From Listeria seeligeri serovar 1/2b str. SLCC3954 (lineage in GTDB: Bacteria; Bacillota; Bacilli; Lactobacillales; Listeriaceae), in the NCBI RefSeq assembly GCF_000027145.1, contig NC_013891.1:1-64000 (forward strand): a stretch of 64,000 bases of DNA, read 5' to 3'. Below the pieces are notes generated by a model that saw only the letters and a list, made by a program, of their open reading frames with translations, was not told the DNA's origin and ran no database searches. This document shows, one piece after another, positions 59,001-64,000 of the stretch (position 1 is the first letter of the stretch; each line of letters opens with the position of its first letter). The position numbers and the translations under genes were made by a program.

Positions 59001-59456
59001 ATGAGTGGAAATGTAAAAAATAGACTTGGTAAGCATATTACAGGTAGGTTATTATGGGAAGCATCGCCCTTCATGGCCTTGTTGGTAGTGGGGATAAGTG
59101 TATTTATTATGCTGTTTTGTTTTTCAGAACAGCTGATAGAATTTTCAGCGGAGTACCCTACGATATCAGATATAATGCTATATATCCCGATGCTGTTGTG
59201 CCTTTTGTTCAGTTGGATAATCAATGTGAAATGGCTGTGGAAAGATCGAAATGAAATGAAATTATTAGTGAAAACACCGTATGATAATAAGTTAGTCAAT
59301 TTATATACAATTGCTTCTATTTTCTATGTATGTGTTTTGTTTGTTCCGTTTGCGCTTATTTTAAGAGGTTCTTTGCGGCGTATCATATTAGATAGGATTA
59401 AGCCCAATACATTGTCGGCATTTATAAATGAAAAATATTTAAAAGGGTGGGAGTAA
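59001..59456 (+). CDS. Small membrane protein of the T7SS module, unknown
   Basis: A 151-aa protein with about three hydrophobic segments (residues 24-42, 57-77 and 101-124) and a basic C-terminus. AGGAGTGAG lies before the ATG. It is not recognised as a known family. By position, it may be an immunity protein or part of the export of the preceding proteins. Confidence 0.6.
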   Translation: MSGNVKNRLGKHITGRLLWEASPFMALLVVGISVFIMLFCFSEQLIEFSAEYPTISDIMLYIPMLLCLLFSWIINVKWLWKDRNEMKLLVKTPYDNKLVNLYTIASIFYVCVLFVPFALILRGSLRRIILDRIKPNTLSAFINEKYLKGWE

Positions 59457-59457
59457 A

Positions 59458-59904
59458 ATGACCTTTTTACAAGAGAAGTATTGGCTTGTTCTGTTACTTA
59501 ACTTATTTGTGAACGCAGCTATTTTTTATACAGGGGTTCTAGGAGTAGGGACTATCTATTTGTTTATTATGGTGCTAACCGTTGTTTTTCAGGTGAAGGC
59601 AACTTTAAAGATTAATAATCCTAAATTAGCAGTGCATAAATCGCAAAATAAACTTATGTATTTTGTGCTTAGTGCACTAGTGATTATTGTTGTTGGTACG
59701 ACTGTATTTGTGTACCCATATATTAATCAGTGGTTTAGTGGTTTGACAGGATATGCCCATTTCCTATATACATACCGCTTCTTTTTAATTCCGGTGGGGA
59801 CAATAATTTTTATACTGTCAGTTGTAGTAACAATCCTCAAAATAAACGCTGTCAACAAACTATATTTTAAAAAGGTGGGTAATCAAGAAATTGAATCATT
59901 TTAA
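59458..59904 (+). CDS. Small membrane protein of the T7SS module, unknown
   Basis: A 148-aa protein with about four hydrophobic segments (residues 10-28, 29-46, 65-87 and 104-128). It begins 1 nt after the previous stop (AAGGGTGGGAG upstream) and its end overlaps the next gene by 14 nt. No family recognised; possible immunity protein. Confidence 0.6.
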   Translation: MTFLQEKYWLVLLLNLFVNAAIFYTGVLGVGTIYLFIMVLTVVFQVKATLKINNPKLAVHKSQNKLMYFVLSALVIIVVGTTVFVYPYINQWFSGLTGYAHFLYTYRFFLIPVGTIIFILSVVVTILKINAVNKLYFKKVGNQEIESF

Positions 59905-60301
59905 AACAGAAAAAATACTAACTATCACAGGAGCTATTCTATTTATGTTGATGGGGCTAGGGATTTTATTAATTGGGAGCTTTACCCCTGTCCAGTTTAA
60001 TATTAATGGGGATTATTATACAGCCACCTACTGGGAAGTAGCGAGTATTAGTATGGGTGGTTTTTGGCTTTGGACAGTCTTTTTTGGGGTTCCACTTATG
60101 ATAGGAATAATGGGATTAATTTGTTGGATTTTCATGAAAAAGCAACCTAAAAAAGGCTGGGGAATTGTACTAATTATTATGGGAGTTATTAGCTTTTTCT
60201 CTTTAGTAGGAGTTCTTTATTTAGTGGCAGGGATTATGTTTCTTAATAACAAATATTGGCGTGAGAGTAACCAATGGAATAAAAATGGAATGGAAAAATA
60301 A
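59891..60301 (+). CDS. DUF4064-like membrane protein of the T7SS module
   Basis: A 136-aa protein with about four helices and the DUF4064-like pattern of an extracytoplasmic loop after helix 1 (FNINGDYYTATYWEV), followed by LMIGIMGLICWIFMKKQPKKGWGIVLIIMGVIS. Start TTG 59891 follows AAAGGTGGG. Candidate immunity protein for a membrane-active effector (inference from position). Confidence 0.65.
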   Translation: MNHFKTEKILTITGAILFMLMGLGILLIGSFTPVQFNINGDYYTATYWEVASISMGGFWLWTVFFGVPLMIGIMGLICWIFMKKQPKKGWGIVLIIMGVISFFSLVGVLYLVAGIMFLNNKYWRESNQWNKNGMEK

Positions 60302-60311
60302 GGAGATGCAA

Positions 60312-60878
60312 ATGAAAAAAATAATAGTGATGATTTTGCTTATATCCGTAGGTCTTTTCGCTTGTGGAAATAATACAAAAACTAATGATTACAACGATGT
60401 TAATAAAGAGGCGGTAGAAAAGGAGAAGACATTTTTTCTGCAAATTCCCGAGTTCTATCAGGATGATGCTGATTTTGTAAAGAGCTCTGAGACAGCTTAT
60501 GCAGATCTAAAAGCAAAAGGAGAGATAGAGAGGGTATTCGGGAAATCGAATTTAGAAGTAGAAGCAGTTCTACTGAATGGTCATTTTTTTAGAAAGGATC
60601 AAGTAATTGGAGTAGGTCTATTTGTGGCTAACAACAGTGGTAAAGATATTGATAGCTTTACTATGGATATGGAGCTACAGATAGATGGTTATCCGGAAGC
60701 CATGATCTTGAGTAAAGATGTAGAATTTGAGCATAATATGCTTGGTACAATGAAGCCAAATAGTATTGTCCCACTAAAAGTTCTACTGCCTTGCCAAAAT
60801 TTCAATCCAAGCAAAGATGAATTCCCATCAAACGAGATGGATATGACAGTAAAAAATATAAAAGTTAATTATCATTAA
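60312..60878 (+). CDS. SLAP-like lipoprotein of the T7SS module
   Basis: A 188-aa lipoprotein with signal peptide and lipobox LFAC (Cys18), then an acidic linker and a SLAP-like beta-sandwich domain (about residues 85-188). ATG 60312 has AAGGAG at 60300-60305; ATG 60306 is too close. Since it is surface-bound and last in the module, an immunity or docking role is plausible. A terminator follows. Confidence 0.7.
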   Translation: MKKIIVMILLISVGLFACGNNTKTNDYNDVNKEAVEKEKTFFLQIPEFYQDDADFVKSSETAYADLKAKGEIERVFGKSNLEVEAVLLNGHFFRKDQVIGVGLFVANNSGKDIDSFTMDMELQIDGYPEAMILSKDVEFEHNMLGTMKPNSIVPLKVLLPCQNFNPSKDEFPSNEMDMTVKNIKVNYH

Positions 60879-60912
60879 GTATTTAGTAAGACTAATAAAG
60901 AATAGAGGAATT

Positions 60913-60946
60913 AATCTGAGAGAAAAGAAGTCCTCAGATTATTTTT
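60913..60946 (+). terminator. Terminator closing the first effector module
   Basis: AATCTGAG (60913-60920) pairs with CTCAGATT (60933-60940), followed by ATTTTTC. It separates the first module from the second essC copy. Confidence 0.75.
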
Positions 60947-61003
60947 CTTGGATAAAAAATAGTTGAAATGAGTGAAATATTACTTCTTTAAAAGCTTAGA
61001 ATA

Positions 61004-62154
61004 AAAAATGAAACGTATAAGAGCCTTGCTGTACCACTTGGACTTCGCGGAAAAGACGATATCGTGCAGCTTAATTTGCATGAAAAAGCACACGGACCGC
61101 ATGGCTTGGTTGCTGGGACGACTGGTTCTGGTAAATCAGAAATTATTCAGTCGTACATTATCTCCCTGGGCGTCAATTTCCACCCGTATGAAGTTGCATT
61201 CCTACTAATTGACTACAAAGGTGGCGGAATGGCGAACTTATTTAAAAATATGCCCCATTTACTTGGAACGATTACTAACTTGGACGGCGCGCAGTCGATG
61301 CGTGCGCTTGCTTCCATCAAAGCCGAATTGCAGAAAAGGCAGCGGTTATTTGGGGAGCATGACGTGAACCATATCAATCAATACCAAAAACTCTTCAAAC
61401 AAGGCAAAGCGACCGAACCAATGCCGCATTTATTCCTTATTTCCGATGAGTTTGCCGAATTAAAATCCGAACAACCAGAATTCATGAAAGAACTCGTTTC
61501 GACCGCGCGTATTGGTCGTTCGCTTGGAATACATTTAATCTTAGCGACCCAAAAACCAAGCGGCGTCGTGGATGACCAAATCTGGTCCAACTCGAAATTC
61601 AAACTAGCGCTTAAAGTACAAAATGCGAGCGATTCGAACGAAATTTTGAAAACACCAGACGCGGCGGAGATCACGTTGCCAGGTCGTTCGTATTTGCAAG
61701 TTGGTAATAACGAGATTTATGAGTTATTCCAAAGTGCGTGGAGCGGCGCGGATTATGTACCGGATAAAGAAAGTACGGATAATATTGATACAACGATTTA
61801 TGCGATTAATGATTTAGGTCAGTACGATATTTTGACTGAAGATTTGAGTGGCTTGGACAAGAAAGATGATTTGACAAAACTGCCGAGTGAGCTGGATGCG
61901 GTGATTGATCATATTCATGCGTATACGGAGGCTGCGGGGATTGAGGCACTGCCGAGACCTTGGTTGCCGCCGCTACCAGAACAAATTTTTGCAGAAGATT
62001 TACACCCAGTTAATTTTGAAGAAGCATGGAAAGAACCGAAAAAACCATTACAAGCAACGATAGGATTGCTCGATCAACCGGAACTACAAGCGCAAGTGCC
62101 GTTAACACTTGATTTGACGAAAGATGGGCATGTTGCTGTATTTTCGAGTCCAGG
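61004..62154 (+). repeat. 1,151-bp direct repeat, copy 2 (in the orphan essC fragment)
   Basis: Near identical to 52788-53938 and in the same phase. The repeat begins abruptly after AT-rich intergenic DNA and ends in the codons for the domain 2 P-loop. Confidence 0.95.
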
Positions 62155-63568
62155 GTTCGGGAAATCAACGTTCTTGCAAAGCTTGGTGATGGATCTCGCA
62201 AGACAGCATAATCCGGAGCAGTTGCATGTTTATTTGCTTGATTTTGGGACGAATGGGTTGCTGCCACTGATTGATTTGCCCCACGTTGCAGATACCATTA
62301 TGGTGGATGAAGTTGAGAAGGCACGTAAATTTGCTAAAATAATAATCCGGGAAATAAAAGCGCGGAAAAAAATGCTTAGTGAGTATCGTGTAGCTAATAT
62401 TGAACAGTATAGTAAAGCAAGCCAGAAAAATGTAGCTAATATTTTAGTATGTCTAGATAATTATGATGCTCTTAGAGAAGCAGGTTTTGGAGATGAGTTT
62501 GACAAAACTATGATTCAGATGGCACGTGAAGGTGCAGCATTAGGTATTTATCTAGTTACTAGTGCATCTAAACAAAGTTCTATTCGAATGCAAGTATTGT
62601 CAAGTATTAAAACTCAAGTTGCTCTTTATTTGATTGACAAAAGTGAGGTAACATCTATAGTTGGACGAACTGATTTAATACTAGAAGAACTATATGGTAG
62701 AGGAATGGTAAAAGTAGGTTCGCAAGCGATCTTCCAAGCATCACTCCCTACCAGAGGCGATGATATTGTTGATCAAATTAAAAACATGACTAAAGAGCTA
62801 GCTTTAATGAAGAGTAAGTGGAATGGTGAACTCCCTGAATCAATTCCTATTATGCCGGAGATACTTCATATTGAAGATTTTGTTAATAGAAAAACTACAA
62901 AAGAAAGTATCGAGAATCAAATTCTACCTTTAGGATTAGAGTACGAAAATATTGAGTCCATTGGTTTAGATTTTAAAATGAAACAAAATTTATTAATTGT
63001 AAGTGACAGTAACATTAAGATAAATCTAGTACAAAAGTCTATTGTTAAATCAACTAAAGCGGTCAGTAGTTCTTATCAATTATTGATTTTAGATAAAGTA
63101 TCTCAACCGCTAAAAGAAATTGCAGGACTAGCAGATGGATATGTTAGTGAAATAGAAGAACATGAAAAATTTGATTCAATGATGGAGGAAGAATTTAAAA
63201 CAAGAAAAGATTTAGTTAATAGAAAAATGTTGAAAGAAATAGAAGGATGGATTATTTTAATTACAGACTTAGCAGAGTTTATACAACATTCATCTATTAC
63301 AATTGAGAGAATGAAAGAATTTATAGAAAATGGACCAAGTTTAAACATATTTTTCATAGTTTCTGGAATGCAGACCTCAATTGAATATGGTTTGAATCCG
63401 ATTGAGAAATATGTGAAAACTGCAATTAGAACTGGTTTAGTGGCTATGAAAAATGCTGATCAAGGAATATTTAAAGGGAATTATATAAGCAATGAGCAAC
63501 CCCTAGAGAAATTTGAAACCTACTTTTATATAGATAGCACTAGACAAAAAATTAGATTACCCAACTAA
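61004..63568 (+). pseudogene. essC: Orphan EssC C-terminal fragment with an alternative tail
   Basis: The open frame matches EssC from about residue 630 to the end. It lacks the FHA domains, membrane helices and start region, and an in-frame stop lies just upstream at 60989. The first usable start would be GTG 61064 (834 aa), with no good ribosome-binding site and a terminator just upstream, so it is probably poorly expressed or silent. Domain 1 Walker A GTTGSGKSE and domain 2 PGFGKST are intact. From about 62155 the tail differs in DNA and protein from that of the full-length copy. It looks like a stored C-terminal variant that recombination can join to essC. Confidence 0.85.
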
Positions 63569-63588
63569 TAAATATAGGAGGAATTACT

Positions 63589-64000
63589 TTGTCAACATTA
63601 AGTGATTTAACAAGAGATTATAACAACGTGCTCAACGATATCACATCTTTAAAATCAGAGTTAAATATAATATCTGATAAGGCTGATAGGTTACGAATTG
63701 CAGCTGCAGAGATGCAATATTGCTTAGAAGAAATAACAGATATAGATGCATCTTTAGTAAAAATAAAAATAGATGGAAGTATATGGGAAGGGAAAACAAA
63801 AAAAGATAATGAAAGTATTTTAGAAGATACATTAAAAAGTGGTATGAAAGACTACCATAGTAAAGTATCTGACATTTATGAAAGCTATACAAATGAAATA
63901 AGCAAATTGTATCAGCAACATGATGATCTTTCATCGAGTTTAAGAGTAAAAAAAGCAATGAAATCTCATTTGAAAAGTGAAATAAAAAAAGAAAAGGAGT
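63589..64000 (+). CDS. Coiled-coil WxG protein of the second module (partial, runs off the window)
   Basis: The frame opens with TTG 63589 after a good ribosome-binding site ATAGGAGGAA and remains open to the end of the window (137 codons). The start is MSTLSDLTRDYNNVLND, the middle has a GSIWEGKTKKDN W-x-G turn, and both sides are long charged helices. It resembles the YwqI/DUF5082-like gene at 58105 and is the first gene after the alternative EssC tail, so it starts the cognate effector module of that variant. AAAAGGAG at the very end may be the ribosome-binding site of the next gene. Confidence 0.7.
   Translation, partial: MSTLSDLTRDYNNVLNDITSLKSELNIISDKADRLRIAAAEMQYCLEEITDIDASLVKIKIDGSIWEGKTKKDNESILEDTLKSGMKDYHSKVSDIYESYTNEISKLYQQHDDLSSSLRVKKAMKSHLKSEIKKEKE

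Noticed and set aside
62343-62356. ATAATCCGGGAAAT in the orphan essC copy as a Noc half-site
   Set aside because: Three mismatches in the left arm; no palindrome.

Overview
The window is the start of the chromosome of a Listeria (sensu stricto group). It opens at the replication origin with dnaA and dnaN. It carries the usual Listeria order: recF-gyrB-gyrA, the mevalonate kinases, qoxABCD, dedA-arcA, rpsF-ssb-rpsR, agrBDCA, the c-di-AMP phosphodiesterase, rplI, dnaB, purA and then an ESX/type VII secretion (T7SSb) locus. The AgrD precursor with a CFMFV autoinducer core and the Thr84/Phe88 pair in GyrA are Listeria signatures. The species cannot be fixed from sequence alone. The compact dedA-arcA neighbourhood, with no agmatine-deiminase genes beside it, suggests something other than a standard L. 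monocytogenes reference layout (inference from memory).

1-10.6 kb: bipartite oriC (DnaA boxes on both sides of dnaA, with an AT-rich, DnaA-trio-like stretch before dnaN) and replication/gyrase genes. 10.7-20.3 kb: cardiolipin synthase, a spermidine acetyltransferase, the three overlapping mevalonate-pathway kinases and the quinol oxidase operon. 20.4-31.1 kb is an accessory zone and holds all the minus-strand genes. It contains a 6-phospho-beta-glucosidase, a decayed T7SS lipase-toxin/immunity-like cassette, a secreted C39-like protease, and a beta-glucoside PTS with a cre-overlapped promoter and a RAT antiterminator. It also has an LD-carboxypeptidase gene with a perfect parS site inside its coding end, and a five-gene ABC transporter operon headed by a possible leader peptide and attenuator. 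31.4-44.9 kb returns to conserved core genes. Exact 14-bp matches to the Noc-binding sequence lie at 13.5 and 32.7 kb, with a one-mismatch site at 8.0 kb. Together with parS they mark the origin-proximal domain.

45.2-64.0 kb is the T7SSb locus: esxA, esaA, essA, esaB, essB and essC. Next comes a variable effector module: an M16-peptidase-like protein without its zinc motif, a small WXG-like helical protein, an LXG-type protein with a Gly/Ala-rich beta tail, a coiled-coil WxG protein, two SLAP-like proteins and three small membrane proteins. At 61.0 kb a second, promoterless essC fragment begins. Its first 1,151 bp are almost identical and fully colinear with essC 52788-53938, and then it continues with a different C-terminal tail and its own downstream effector module, which runs off the window. 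One crossover between these direct repeats would remove 8,216 bp and join the full EssC N-terminus in frame to the alternative tail. This makes the locus look like a switchable T7SS specificity cassette, and it is the most interesting structure in the window.
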